Shown: positions 55,313 to 64,000 of the stretch, piece by piece
Numbering within the stretch: the first letter of the stretch is position 1
Layout of the letters: each line of letters opens with the position of its first letter
NCBI RefSeq assembly: GCF_003352065.1
Contig: NZ_CP025803.1
Span: 1,364,001-1,428,000 of the forward strand
DNA length: 64,000 nt
Direction of reading: 5' to 3'
Origin: Sulfitobacter sp. SK011
GTDB taxonomy: Bacteria > Pseudomonadota > Alphaproteobacteria > Rhodobacterales > Rhodobacteraceae
The notes under the pieces: generated by a model
The model's input: the letters and a program-made list of their open reading frames with translations, nothing else
Databases searched by the model: none
What the model was told of the DNA's origin: nothing
Position numbers and translations under genes: made by a program

Positions 55313-55768
55313 ATGATTGGCCGTGTTCAGAACTTTCGCCAAGACGCTATCGCTGACAATGTCGCCGACAACCTCATCGTTTTTGATGGCGAATGTGTTC
55401 TGTGCTCTGCTTTCTTTCGTTTCATGCTGCGCCACGACCGTGCGCATGTTTTCCAATTCGCGACTGCACAATCGCCGCTTGGGCAAAGGCTTTATGCCGC
55501 CCTTAATCTGCCAATGGACGATTTTGAGACCAACCTCGTCATTGTCGATGGTGCGGTTTTCCGGCACCTCGACGCCTTCGCGGCTGCGATGTCCATGCTC
55601 AGCTGGCCGTGGCGCATGCTGGTCGCTTTGCGGTGGCTGCCGCAGGGGGTCAAGATGCCTTTCTACCGTGTGATTGCGCGCAACCGCTATCGCGTCTTTG
55701 GGCGCTATGACACCTGCATGCTTCCAGACGCTGCCATGCGCGCCAGATTTGCAACGGGCGGATTTTGA
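55313..55768 (+). CDS. DCC family (DUF393) thiol-disulfide oxidoreductase-like protein
   Basis: A 151-residue protein of the DCC family, named for its motif: here DGECVLC (about residues 25-31) with the CxxC pair, then FRFMLRHDRAHVFQFATAQS and NLVIVDGAVFRHLDAF. The C-terminal PFYRVIARNRYRVFGRYDTC is typical. A redox role is predicted; the partner is unknown. The stop overlaps the next start (TGATG), coupling it to a DUF4166 gene. Confidence 0.88.
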   Translation: MIGRVQNFRQDAIADNVADNLIVFDGECVLCSAFFRFMLRHDRAHVFQFATAQSPLGQRLYAALNLPMDDFETNLVIVDGAVFRHLDAFAAAMSMLSWPWRMLVALRWLPQGVKMPFYRVIARNRYRVFGRYDTCMLPDAAMRARFATGGF

Positions 55769-56301
55769 TGTCTGTTTTTGCCCAGGCCCTGCGCACCGCA
55801 TTCACCCGGTTGCCGCCAGCCCTGCAACATTTTCACGCAGGCGGGATGCCGCGTTATTTCACCGGTCGCGCCACCATCGAACATGGACACAGCGTTGCAG
55901 CAAAGATCGGCATAAGGCTGGGCGGTTTCCCTCCGCAGGGGCGGGACGTCCCCTTTGCAATCACCATTTCACAAACCACGCAGGGCGAAAGCTGGAGCCG
56001 TGATTTCAACGGTCACATGACCGGATCAACGCTGCGCTATGATCCGGCAAGCCAACAGATCATCGAACGGCTGGGCCGGGTGACCTGCGCGCTTTCGCTT
56101 CGTGTTGAAGCAAATACTCTTGAAGTTGATGTCGCTCGTCTTTGGATATTTGGCGTGCCCGTCCCCACATTTCTCGTCCCGCGCAGCAATTCTCGGGAAT
56201 GGCAGAACGAAACAGGCGCGTTCTGCTTTGACATCGGGGCGCAATTGCCCGGAGGTGCGACGCTTATTCGGTACCACGGTCAATTGATGCCGAAGCTTTG
56301 A
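55768..56301 (+). CDS. DUF4166 family protein
   Basis: A 177-residue protein translated directly after the DCC gene through a TGATG overlap. DUF4166 features include LPPALQHFHAG, YFTGRATIEHGHS, SWSRDFNGHMTGS and LWIFGVPVPTFLVPRSN. The family commonly appears with DCC or epimerase genes and has no assigned reaction. No membrane segment is seen. Confidence 0.82.
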   Translation: MSVFAQALRTAFTRLPPALQHFHAGGMPRYFTGRATIEHGHSVAAKIGIRLGGFPPQGRDVPFAITISQTTQGESWSRDFNGHMTGSTLRYDPASQQIIERLGRVTCALSLRVEANTLEVDVARLWIFGVPVPTFLVPRSNSREWQNETGAFCFDIGAQLPGGATLIRYHGQLMPKL

Positions 56302-56360
56302 TTTTGACCTTTCCGCTGGGACCACTATCTTAAGGCCAACAACAAAAGTGAGACACAGCT

Positions 56361-56774
56361 ATGCGCCCCCTTATTCTCGCCGCCCTTTGTGCCATTTTCC
56401 CAATGACTGCCTCAGCTCAGGCATTTCGCGCTGAAAGCCGGCTCATTGTCGTTCCGCTGAACGCCAAAGATTTTGAGGTTATTGAGGATCGGGGTGAGGG
56501 GCCGCGGGGCATCTGGTGTGCTGCAGCTGACTTTGCCAGATCACGGCTGGGCGCAGGGGGGGGCGATCGGCTCTATATTAAATCCGGTCGCGGGCCATCA
56601 ATAAGCGCCCCTGGTCGCAAGGGTGTGGTGTTCACCCTGGATCCCGCCCGGCTTGGTGTTGAACCGAGCAGGGGCTATTCGGTGAGTTTACGCAAAGTGG
56701 GCTATAACTTGCCCGTTGGTCATGCCTATTCCTTTTGTACGGATTACTGGGAAGAATTCTTTCTCGTGCGCTGA
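56361..56774 (+). CDS. Secreted protein of unknown function
   Basis: A 137-residue exported protein with signal peptide MRPLILAALCAIFPMTASA. The mature domain has FRAESRLIVVPLNAKDFEVIED, GIWCAAADFARSRLG and VGHAYSFCTDYWEEFFLVR, with two cysteines likely disulfide-linked. Similar short proteins occur in many Rhodobacterales, but I do not know a function. It stands alone between DUF4166 and YjbQ. Confidence 0.8.
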   Translation: MRPLILAALCAIFPMTASAQAFRAESRLIVVPLNAKDFEVIEDRGEGPRGIWCAAADFARSRLGAGGGDRLYIKSGRGPSISAPGRKGVVFTLDPARLGVEPSRGYSVSLRKVGYNLPVGHAYSFCTDYWEEFFLVR

Positions 56775-56870
56775 ACGTACCCCTGATCCATCCTGACACC
56801 GCCCATAATCTACCTGCGCGAGGTCTTTCGCCGCATTGCATCGGTGTGAAAGGACCTGCACAGTCGGCAG

Positions 56871-57287
56871 ATGCAAACCACATTTACCCTCAAGACCCAT
56901 GGCCAGGGCCTGACAGAATTCACAGGCCAGGTGGCGCAATGGCTTGCGGGCCGTGGCGATGGCCTGCTGACCTTGATGGTGCGCCATACATCGGCTTCGT
57001 TGCTTATTCAGGAGAACGCGGACCCAGATGTGCAACACGATCTATACGCTTACTTTGCCAAGGTAGTTCCGCCCAGCAGCCATCCTTCAATGGGGTATCT
57101 GCGGCACACGATGGAAGGGCCGGACGACATGCCAGCCCATATCAAAGCCACGATGATGCCGGTCACGTTGAGCATTCCGGTTCAGATGGGTGCGATGCGT
57201 CTTGGCACCTGGCAGGGGATCTATCTTTTTGAACATCGCGATGCGCCGCACACGCGGACGGTGGCGGCGCATTTCGCGGCAGATTGA
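56871..57287 (+). CDS. yjbQ: YjbQ-family secondary thiamine-phosphate synthase-like protein
   Basis: A 138-residue UPF0047/YjbQ protein. Hallmarks are LTLMVRHTSASLLIQENADPDVQHDL (residues about 35-60, motif centre quoted), a histidine-rich site at YLRHTMEGPDDMPAHIKA and WQGIYLFEHRD. The family has weak thiamine phosphate synthase activity in E. coli, and its physiological role is uncertain. Its stop meets the convergent dodecin stop with no gap. Confidence 0.92.
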   Translation: MQTTFTLKTHGQGLTEFTGQVAQWLAGRGDGLLTLMVRHTSASLLIQENADPDVQHDLYAYFAKVVPPSSHPSMGYLRHTMEGPDDMPAHIKATMMPVTLSIPVQMGAMRLGTWQGIYLFEHRDAPHTRTVAAHFAAD

Positions 57288-57491
57288 TCAGTCGTCCAGC
57301 AGGAACGTAACCATCAGGTTCACCTGATAATGTGAAATTTTCCCATTTTCGACCTTGACCGATTGCTCTTTGACCCAGGCGCTCACAACGTTACGCAGGG
57401 TTTTGCCAGCGCGTTCGATGCCGTTTTCGACGGCGTCATCAAAGCTTTTCTCAGAGGTTGCGGAAATTTCAGTGACACGTGCGACACTCAT
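57288..57491 (-). CDS. Dodecin (flavin-storage protein)
   Basis: A 67-residue dodecin. Family marks are TEISATSEKSFDDAVENGI, a flavin-stacking Trp in VVSAWVKEQ, and HYQVNLMVTFLLDD. Dodecamers bind pairs of flavins and buffer free FMN or riboflavin. AAGGAG precedes ATG. It lies near ribD, a riboflavin gene, and in the same genome as two-component flavin enzymes. Confidence 0.93.
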   Translation of the reverse strand: MSVARVTEISATSEKSFDDAVENGIERAGKTLRNVVSAWVKEQSVKVENGKISHYQVNLMVTFLLDD

Positions 57492-57761
57492 GGTGTTCTC
57501 CTTTATTGGTTAACGCCGCAATGAGGCGTTATTGCTTAACAGATGACAAGCGATCGAAGTTCCGCCTGTGCATAACCTTTGGGCCTCAGGTCGGTTTCCG
57601 GCATATTTGTGCCTGTTGCGTTGAGAACATGTCACAGGCGCAGACCCAAGATGTAGCGCCCAATTTCGCCACTACCCAAAACCTTGCCAGTGCCCTATAA
57701 GTCTGGGCAAGTGGGCGGAACGCCCCACAAGTGAGGCAGATTAATAAAAAGGGGGACGGTC

Positions 57762-58229
57762 ATGCGCTGCCCGTTTTGCGGAAATATCGACACTCAGGTC
57801 AAAGACAGCCGACCAGCGGAAGATCACGTCTCTATCCGTCGCAGACGTTTCTGCCCTGCCTGTGGCGGACGGTTCACCACCTATGAACGTGTGCAACTGC
57901 GCGATCTTGTGGTGATCAAAAGCTCTGGCAAACGCGAAGATTTTGACCGTGACAAACTTGAACGTTCAATCCGCATCTCCATGCAAAAACGCCCGATTGA
58001 TCCTGAACGCATTGATCAGATGATCAGTGGCATTGTGCGGCGTCTCGAAAGCATGGGTGAGACTGATATTGGGTCAAAGCAAATTGGCGAGATCGTGATG
58101 GAAGCACTGGCCCGGATTGATACCGTGGCCTATGTGCGCTTTGCCAGCGTGTACAAGAATTTTCAGGCGGCGGATGATTTCGACAAGTTTGTGCAGGAAT
58201 TGCGCCCCGACGCCGCCTCGGAAGAGTGA
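57762..58229 (+). CDS. nrdR: Transcriptional repressor NrdR
   Basis: A 155-residue repressor of ribonucleotide reductase genes. The zinc ribbon is [16 protein letters not shown] and [16 protein letters not shown]. The ATP-cone follows ([29 protein letters not shown]). GGGGGACGG precedes the ATG. It overlaps ribD by four bases. The 270-bp gap upstream holds no recognised gene. Confidence 0.97.
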   Translation: MRCPFCGNIDTQVKDSRPAEDHVSIRRRRFCPACGGRFTTYERVQLRDLVVIKSSGKREDFDRDKLERSIRISMQKRPIDPERIDQMISGIVRRLESMGETDIGSKQIGEIVMEALARIDTVAYVRFASVYKNFQAADDFDKFVQELRPDAASEE

Positions 58230-59329
58230 CGCAAGCGGCGGCAATGGATGCGCGCTTTATGGCGTTGGCCCTGTCGTTGGGCCGACGCGGACAAGGACAT
58301 GTCTGGCCCAACCCGGCGGTGGGCTGTGTGATCGTGAATGCAGGCCGCATTGTCGGGCGTGGCTGGACCCAGCCGACCGGACGTCCCCACGCAGAAACCG
58401 AAGCACTGAGACAGGCAGGCGCGACGGCCGCTGGTGCCACCGCCTATGTGACCCTGGAACCCTGCGCGCATCATGGTCAAACACCTCCCTGTGCGCAGGC
58501 CCTGATTGATGCAGGTGTCGCACGGGTGGTCGTGGCCACCACCGACAGTGACGCACGCGTCGATGGCCGCGGCCTTGATATGCTGCGTGCCGCTGGCATT
58601 GATGTTGTAACCGGGGTGGGTGAAACACAGGCGCGCGCCGACCATGCCGGTTTTCTGACCCGTTTGGCACAGGGCCGCCCGACGCTGACCCTGAAACTAG
58701 CACAATCCTTTGACGGGCGCATCGCCACCGGCACCGGCGAAAGCCAGTGGATCACTGATGCGCCGGCACGCCGTGTTGTCCACGCGATGCGCAGCCGCCA
58801 TGACGCGGTGATGGTGGGCGGCGGCACCGCGCGCAAAGATGACCCCAGCCTGAATGTGCGCGATCTGGGGGTTGCACAACAACCAGCCCGCGTCGTGGTC
58901 TCGCGCCGCCTTGATCTGCCGCTGATGGGCAAGCTGGCCCGAAGCGCGGCCGACACTCCCCTGATCCTGTGCTACGGAAAAGATGCCGATCCGACATTGG
59001 TCCGCACTTGGCGCGAACTTGGGGCAACCTTGCTGGCGTGCACGGTGCGCGGCGGGCAATTGGACCCTGCGAGCATCCTGCACCAGTTGGGCACCTACGG
59101 GCTGACACGGGTCTTTTGCGAAGGGGGCGGGGCGCTTGCGGCGTCCTTGCTGGAGGATGACCTTGTTGACACCCTTGTGGGCTTTACCGCTGGTGTTGTG
59201 ATCGGGGCCGAAGGGGTGCCCGGTATCGGCGCATTGGGCGTTGCCAAACTTGCCCGCGCCCCGCGTTTTACGCTGCACTCAACTCAAGCTGTCGGACCAG
59301 ATGTGGTGCATATCTGGACGCGGCCTTAA
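58226..59329 (+). CDS. ribD: Bifunctional riboflavin deaminase/reductase RibD
   Basis: A 367-residue enzyme of riboflavin synthesis. The deaminase zinc site is HAETEAL (about residue 57) with [11 protein letters not shown]. The reductase domain has [20 protein letters not shown] and [14 protein letters not shown]. The GTG 58226 start overlaps nrdR; ATG 58244 is an alternative. The riboflavin synthase gene usual in this operon does not follow. Instead, convergent capsule genes begin 29 bp later. Confidence 0.95.
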   Translation: MTQAAAMDARFMALALSLGRRGQGHVWPNPAVGCVIVNAGRIVGRGWTQPTGRPHAETEALRQAGATAAGATAYVTLEPCAHHGQTPPCAQALIDAGVARVVVATTDSDARVDGRGLDMLRAAGIDVVTGVGETQARADHAGFLTRLAQGRPTLTLKLAQSFDGRIATGTGESQWITDAPARRVVHAMRSRHDAVMVGGGTARKDDPSLNVRDLGVAQQPARVVVSRRLDLPLMGKLARSAADTPLILCYGKDADPTLVRTWRELGATLLACTVRGGQLDPASILHQLGTYGLTRVFCEGGGALAASLLEDDLVDTLVGFTAGVVIGAEGVPGIGALGVAKLARAPRFTLHSTQAVGPDVVHIWTRP

Positions 59330-59357
59330 CCCTTCTTTTCGCCAAAAATACTCAAAC

Positions 59358-61418
59358 CTAGCCTGACCGCCCGCGCCAAAGGTGGCTCTGGCTCCCCAAA
59401 AGCCCCTGCAATTTGGACAACATGCGATTCATGGCACCGGGATGCGTGACATCCCCATTTGCCAATCTGTCCACCACAACTTCAACGGGGCAGGCAAGAC
59501 CGGTTCCGGGATCAAAGTAACGCGGATAATCAATCAACGCGGCATGCACCAACCCCTCAAGCGAGACATCGGCGCGCCGGCGCGGCGGCACGTCGCCGCG
59601 ATCATCGGTCAGACCCCATCCCGCATAAAACGGCGCGCCGAACGTCACGACCTGCACCCCGCGCAACAGCGCCTCAAAGCCCAGAAGCGACGTCATGGTC
59701 CAGACTTCATCGACCATATCCAGCAACGCCACCGGGTCTGTGCGCTCAAACACCCGGTCCGCCAAAGCGGCGGCATCCGTCCCCCCAGACCGCAGCCCTG
59801 CTTCGACATCGGGGTGGGGTTTATACAGGATCACCGCGTCAGGCTTCGCATCCCGCGCTAATCTAAGCAGGGCATCATTGCTGCAGACAGCATCTGTGCC
59901 AGTCAGGATCGAGGCATCATCAGCGACCTGTCCGGGCACCAGAATGCGTTTGCCTGTGGCAAGGCCCGTCAAATCGGGCGCGGCCCCTTTCAGGTTGTAT
60001 TTACTCAGTCCTCCATGCGTCAGCGCCTTGATCAAAGCGCGGGCGCGGGCCTGCTGATCGGGCCGCAAGGTTGCCCGCATCTCGATCCATTTTTCCAGCC
60101 GACTGGGACGGGACGGATCGTAATAGACCCCCAGATCGTCACAGACAAGCGAGAGCGGCGGCACCAGTTCCGCCCCCAAGCCCTTTGAACGCAAAAACCC
60201 ATCTTCGATCCGCACGGCGTCATCAGACCCGACCTGCGCCTTGCCGGCCCAGACCATCCAAGGACGACCCGTGGCCCGTGCCTTGGCCGGATCATCCTGA
60301 AAGATAACGGGTTTTGTCGCGCCGAAAAACTGCTGCAGTGGTTTGCGTTTCCACAGGCGCATGCCCGACGCAACCCATCCGCGATGATCCTCGCGCCACG
60401 CGCGGGTTTGTGCGGCAAACCCCTCGATGGCTGTTTGCAGATCACACAGACAATCGCGGTAAGGATCATACCATTTCGGATAGAGGAGCATCGCACCGGC
60501 AAACAACTGTGCGCGGCTCAGGGTCCGCTGACGGCGCTGCACCGGAAATTCGTCTGTGGTCAGACCCCAGCCCGCATAAAAGGGTTGCCCGAACACCCGC
60601 GGTTTGTGACCTGCGTAAATCGCCTCAAACCCCATTTGCGAGGACACTGTGTAAACACCCACCGCCCCCTCAAAAAGCGCCCAGGGACTGACCGCGTCGC
60701 GCAGCAAGGTGATGTGGTCATTCTCGTCCTCGGGCCGGAAATAACCGGCGCGGAACCCTTGGATGGTTTCCGGGTGAGACTTGATAATGACAGGCGCACC
60801 GGGATGTTCCTCTTGCGCGAACACCAGCATTTCCAGAAACCGCGCACGATCTGCACCAGAGGCGGTGACGGAAGCATCGCCGAGGGTTTGGTCGATCACC
60901 AGCACATAGCCGGGGGGTGGGGCAGGGGCATCTGCGTCAAAGCCAGAGTATTTGCTTAAATGTGCCTCTTGCATGCGTGCAATGGACCCGCGCGCCCGGT
61001 TCAGAAGGGCGGTATCGTCCAACGGATGCGTCGCCAGTAACACCTCAAGATCAGAGGGTTGCGCAGGGTCAAAATGCATGCCCCGGTGGTCAATGACCAA
61101 TCCCAACGGCGGCCCACCGGCGCGGCCGGGATGCACGGACCGCAGCAGCGCATCTTCAACGCGCACCACTGGCACACCGCGTTTTGCGGCCACGCTCAGG
61201 CCACGGTGCGCGGTGGGCGAGTGGCCCCAAACGGCAATGGCATCCTCGGCGCGTGGCACGCCAAGGTGAAGCGAATATCCTGACAGCTGCAATATACGGC
61301 GCACCCGGGATTGCGTCACAAAGCCACCGTTATAGACAAAAAGCCGCCGGACCTTTTCAGGCCCGGCGTCGGGAATGTCATGTATTTCTGGCCCTAAAGC
61401 CATCTTTTGATCAATCAC
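59358..61418 (-). CDS. kpsC: Capsule polysaccharide Kdo transferase KpsC
   Basis: A 686-residue protein made of two homologous halves. Each has an ED(A/G)(L/F)LRS motif (EDALLRSVHPG and EDGFLRSKGLG) and an FG(Q/A)PFYAGWGLT motif. In enteric KpsC the two halves add alternating beta-Kdo residues that form the lipid linker of group 2 capsules. Its start overlaps the export gene by eight bases. The domain halves are near residues 25-340 and 345-660. Confidence 0.93.
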   Translation of the reverse strand: MIDQKMALGPEIHDIPDAGPEKVRRLFVYNGGFVTQSRVRRILQLSGYSLHLGVPRAEDAIAVWGHSPTAHRGLSVAAKRGVPVVRVEDALLRSVHPGRAGGPPLGLVIDHRGMHFDPAQPSDLEVLLATHPLDDTALLNRARGSIARMQEAHLSKYSGFDADAPAPPPGYVLVIDQTLGDASVTASGADRARFLEMLVFAQEEHPGAPVIIKSHPETIQGFRAGYFRPEDENDHITLLRDAVSPWALFEGAVGVYTVSSQMGFEAIYAGHKPRVFGQPFYAGWGLTTDEFPVQRRQRTLSRAQLFAGAMLLYPKWYDPYRDCLCDLQTAIEGFAAQTRAWREDHRGWVASGMRLWKRKPLQQFFGATKPVIFQDDPAKARATGRPWMVWAGKAQVGSDDAVRIEDGFLRSKGLGAELVPPLSLVCDDLGVYYDPSRPSRLEKWIEMRATLRPDQQARARALIKALTHGGLSKYNLKGAAPDLTGLATGKRILVPGQVADDASILTGTDAVCSNDALLRLARDAKPDAVILYKPHPDVEAGLRSGGTDAAALADRVFERTDPVALLDMVDEVWTMTSLLGFEALLRGVQVVTFGAPFYAGWGLTDDRGDVPPRRRADVSLEGLVHAALIDYPRYFDPGTGLACPVEVVVDRLANGDVTHPGAMNRMLSKLQGLLGSQSHLWRGRSG

Positions 61419-62544
61419 CTGCGACAGACGTGAGACCCGCCGCCGATCCGGCGGTGCCGGTGATGGCCGAGATGACCTTGCTCCATTGAGTGAACGGTGC
61501 CTCGGTCACATAAAGCGTGTCGCCATCACGGATCACAAAATCGCGGGCCATGAACATGCCGTTGGGCCTGGTCAGGTCGAGCACATATACCATCCGCTGT
61601 GTGCCTTGCAGATCATTGCGGCCCAGCACCTGCGCTGCCACTTCCTGAGGTTCATTGCGGAACACAAACACACCGGTAGGATCCGCTGTGGCCGAGTTCA
61701 GGCCGCCCACTTGCGCGATGCCTTCGAGTGCCGAAAGGTTTTGCGATTCAAACGGCACTTGTGCCTGGCCGCCCGTGGCCCCAAGGGCGGTGAAAGACCG
61801 CGTGTCTTCTTCGACCAAAATCCGGTCACCACCGCGCAGGGCAATGTCGAGTTCCGGATGATCATAAAGATCCTGAAACCAGATTTTGCCACGCATCTTG
61901 CCACGGATCACGGTGATCTGAGCTATTTCAGGCTCGATCGTCACGCCGCCAGCCCGCGCCATCATGGTTGAAAGCGTCCGCGTGGGCCGTTCAATCGCAT
62001 AGACACCCTGCGAGCCGATCGATCCGATCAGTGATACCGTTGATCCGTCACCCGACGCGCGGCGGACTTCGACCTGTGGGTCGGGGGTCTGTTCGCCCAG
62101 TTTGTTGGTGATGATGCGGCGGATGGCGTCGGGCGAATTGCCTGCGGCCTTGATGCGGCCCGCATAGGGGATAAAGATAAATCCCGCACCATCAACCTGC
62201 ACTTCTTCAAGCACGGTGGCGGGGGCTTCTCCGACGCCCAGCAAGGGGTCGTCGACGTTCTCGTAAACTGTGATGCCCAACACATCGCCCGGGCGGATGG
62301 TATCAGAGCCCAACAGCGCCGCGTTCTTGAATTCATTTGTAAAACCAAGCGCAGGTGTCACGGCAGTGGCGCGTGTGACGCGGTCGTTCACCTCAACCAC
62401 AAAGGCATCGCCTTCTTTTTGTACTGAACCCGCGAAGATCTGGCGCTTATTTGGACCGACCTGTGGCAATCCACAAGACGAAACAACGGCCAACGCCGCA
62501 AGAACTGCGATGGGACGTGCCCACCGGAAAGATACGGATTTCAC
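61411..62544 (-). CDS. Outer-membrane polysaccharide export lipoprotein (Wza/KpsD-like)
   Basis: A 377-residue lipoprotein with a lipobox VSSCG (acylated Cys near residue 24). A Poly_export domain (IRPGDVLGITVYENV, GAGFIFIPYAGRIKAAG) is followed by SLBB repeats (SLIGSIGSQGVYAIERPTRTL, then ALRGGDRILVEED). It probably forms the outer-membrane exit for the capsule whose linker KpsC/KpsS make. It lies 116 bp after kpsS. Confidence 0.93.
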   Translation of the reverse strand: MKSVSFRWARPIAVLAALAVVSSCGLPQVGPNKRQIFAGSVQKEGDAFVVEVNDRVTRATAVTPALGFTNEFKNAALLGSDTIRPGDVLGITVYENVDDPLLGVGEAPATVLEEVQVDGAGFIFIPYAGRIKAAGNSPDAIRRIITNKLGEQTPDPQVEVRRASGDGSTVSLIGSIGSQGVYAIERPTRTLSTMMARAGGVTIEPEIAQITVIRGKMRGKIWFQDLYDHPELDIALRGGDRILVEEDTRSFTALGATGGQAQVPFESQNLSALEGIAQVGGLNSATADPTGVFVFRNEPQEVAAQVLGRNDLQGTQRMVYVLDLTRPNGMFMARDFVIRDGDTLYVTEAPFTQWSKVISAITGTAGSAAGLTSVAGD

Positions 62545-62660
62545 TGCCCGGTCTCCTCGACCTATTCAACTCTGCCTCAGAATTTGCCGATTTTTTCGAC
62601 ATAATTGGAGGCAAGCTACCTGAGAAGATCCGCAAAAGCGACCTAAAAGAGGGGCTTAGG

Positions 62661-63953
62661 TCAGGTGACAACCCGCAACTGTTGCCTTGGGGCCGCGGTC
62701 CTCATCTCAAGCGCCTGATAAGGGTCTTCGGGCGCAAGCATCACATCAACAACATGCCGCAAGAGTTGACGACGTCCTCTTGCTGAATAAAACCCACCCG
62801 GAATTTGTGAAGTTTCAAGCAGATAGCGCCGATAGTCCTTATAGGCACCATTATCAGGGCGGCTGGGCCCGGCAAAAAACTCGGGCAACGGCTGGTTTGA
62901 TACAAATTCCGGCTGTGCATAGACCGCGCTGCCAAACACCTTGAGCGGAATTCCGCGCCATAGAACCTGCTGACCTGCGGTTGAATTGACGGTGACCGCG
63001 CTGCGCGCATCATTGAGCAGCTGCGCAAGTTTGCCGCCCCGCACATAATGCACACGGTCTGCCACGCCGAATTGACGCGCCAGACGCTTGAGGTCCCGGC
63101 GCAATGGCACACGGCCGTCTTCCAGCGGGTGCGCTTTGACCACCAGATGATGATGTTGGGGCGCACCCTTTGCAAAACCGTCGACGACCAATTCCAGAAA
63201 GTTGGGCATGGTCTTGAACGGCGAATGCATCTGAAACGCACTGTCATGTTCCAGTTGCAGGAGGGCCAGATGATAGGAAAAGCCACCCAACCGGATGCGC
63301 CGCGTTGAAATCAACCGGTCCGCGGCAAGGGCTGGCATCAGCAACAGACGCTTCACATAAAGCTGGAATTCCTTGGTCACAGTCAGACTGCGATGCGGTT
63401 GAAAATCGCGGTAATCGCGATTTCGAAACATCACGAACCAATGATAAAGCGCCCCGTAAAAAATATGCTGGCGCATGTCACCCCAATGTCCGGGCGGCAG
63501 CGGGGCTTCGGTATCTGAATGGGCGAGGGCGGTTTGCATCTGTGCAATTGTCATGTTCATCAGGCGGGAATTGCCGTTGGACCCGTCCCGTTCGTAGGTC
63601 ACCCAATAGGGGCGCATGTACCCCTCTTCGAACACATGCACAGTAATGCCGCGCGCCTTTGCTTCGGCCACAGCTATGGCATGGATGGGCCGCGTGTCGC
63701 CGTAAAGCACAACATCTGTCACGCCTTTGGTTGTCAGCAGATCCACAAATGTCGCGGGCCAGTTAGCAGGTTTAGCGCGAAAAGCGATATAGCTGTCTTT
63801 GCGCGACCAGAAAGCCCGGTCACCTGCATTGAAACCAACCCGCCACACGGTCGCCCCCGCCAACCCAAGCATTTTGCCCAAGCGGTTAAAAAAGGGTCCA
63901 TGTGGCCCTTGCAGAAACAGAAAAACCCGGTGGTCTGGGGTCGTCATCGTCAT
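62661..63953 (-). CDS. kpsS: Capsule polysaccharide Kdo transferase KpsS
   Basis: A 430-residue KpsS-type protein that would add the first beta-Kdo to the lipid. Hallmarks include FLFLQGPHGPFFNRLGKML, VFEEGYMRPYWVTYERDG, HHHLVVKAHPLEDGR and a late VNSTAGQQVLWRGIPLKVFG. AAGGA precedes ATG 63953. It is the first of three codirectional capsule genes, and the 47 bases upstream within the window may include its promoter. Confidence 0.93.
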   Translation of the reverse strand: MTMTTPDHRVFLFLQGPHGPFFNRLGKMLGLAGATVWRVGFNAGDRAFWSRKDSYIAFRAKPANWPATFVDLLTTKGVTDVVLYGDTRPIHAIAVAEAKARGITVHVFEEGYMRPYWVTYERDGSNGNSRLMNMTIAQMQTALAHSDTEAPLPPGHWGDMRQHIFYGALYHWFVMFRNRDYRDFQPHRSLTVTKEFQLYVKRLLLMPALAADRLISTRRIRLGGFSYHLALLQLEHDSAFQMHSPFKTMPNFLELVVDGFAKGAPQHHHLVVKAHPLEDGRVPLRRDLKRLARQFGVADRVHYVRGGKLAQLLNDARSAVTVNSTAGQQVLWRGIPLKVFGSAVYAQPEFVSNQPLPEFFAGPSRPDNGAYKDYRRYLLETSQIPGGFYSARGRRQLLRHVVDVMLAPEDPYQALEMRTAAPRQQLRVVT

Positions 63954-64000
63954 GTTGGTCCTTTTGGCGATACCTTTTGGTCAATAACACCATAAAACGG

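Overview
The window reads as a chromosomal segment of a marine Roseobacter-group alphaproteobacterium (Rhodobacterales). This rests on several features: divergent putA/putR, the dnaG-rpoD pair, nrdR-ribD, heterotetrameric sarcosine oxidase (soxBDAG), a TRAP dicarboxylate-type transporter, Tad pilus proteins, KpsC/KpsS capsule enzymes, and sequences that match the CtrA (TTAA-N7-TTAA) and CcrM (GANTC) cell-cycle signals of alphaproteobacteria. Genes are dense and moderately GC-rich, and there is no insertion sequence, prophage or CRISPR array.

Layout. 1-2.6 kb: proline catabolism (putA fragment, putR) and a TPR protein. 2.7 kb: tRNA-Leu(UAA). 3.0-4.3 kb: two secreted proteins (ankyrin and lectin/endostatin-like). 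4.6-7.8 kb: a phosphate block with a DUF4956 membrane protein, a VTC-type polyphosphate polymerase domain protein and a Pit phosphate transporter, preceded by a Pho-box-like repeat. 7.9-12.1 kb: a LysR regulator, cytochrome c', a Ser/Gly/Asn-repeat secreted protein and a NarL-type two-component system. 12.3-18.7 kb: the most interesting block, a tight five-gene operon (aldehyde dehydrogenase, luciferase-like monooxygenase, flavin reductase with a degenerate Nudix-like tail, alpha/beta hydrolase, PF06684 protein). It is divergent from a GntR regulator, a DUF1330 protein and a carboxymuconolactone decarboxylase-like protein, with a perfect palindromic operator between them. 18.7-25.3 kb: an amidohydrolase, a TRAP transporter, a DUF1445 hydro-lyase and a LysR regulator. 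25.3-28.6 kb: oxyR divergent from katG.

28.7-39.7 kb: a chemoreceptor, metG, an MFS transporter, an aldo/keto reductase, a Nudix hydrolase, a DUF983 protein, an EF-hand protein and an ECF sigma / anti-sigma / CnrX-like sensor cassette. 39.8-42.3 kb: three Tad pilus proteins. The 354-bp region upstream of them carries two adjacent perfect TTAA-N7-TTAA boxes flanked by a 12-bp inverted repeat. 42.7-51.1 kb: glutamate dehydrogenase, ada, soxBDAG and a small periplasmic protein. 51.2-55.2 kb: dnaG and rpoD, with four GANTC sites in about 55 bp upstream of rpoD. 55.3-59.3 kb: a DCC protein, a DUF4166 protein, a secreted orphan, YjbQ, dodecin, nrdR and ribD. 59.4-64 kb: capsule genes kpsC, a Wza-type export lipoprotein gene and kpsS.

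Working model for the 12.3-24.3 kb region. The four core enzymes match the set used by two-component flavin-dependent ring-opening pathways for N-methylated pyridine carboxylates such as trigonelline: oxygenase, flavin reductase, aldehyde dehydrogenase, formamide/enamide hydrolase. The neighbouring TRAP transporter and a deformylase-family amidohydrolase could supply and finish the substrate. The nearby oxyR/katG pair could handle peroxide from uncoupled flavin chemistry. The enzyme families are read from sequence; the substrate is inference.
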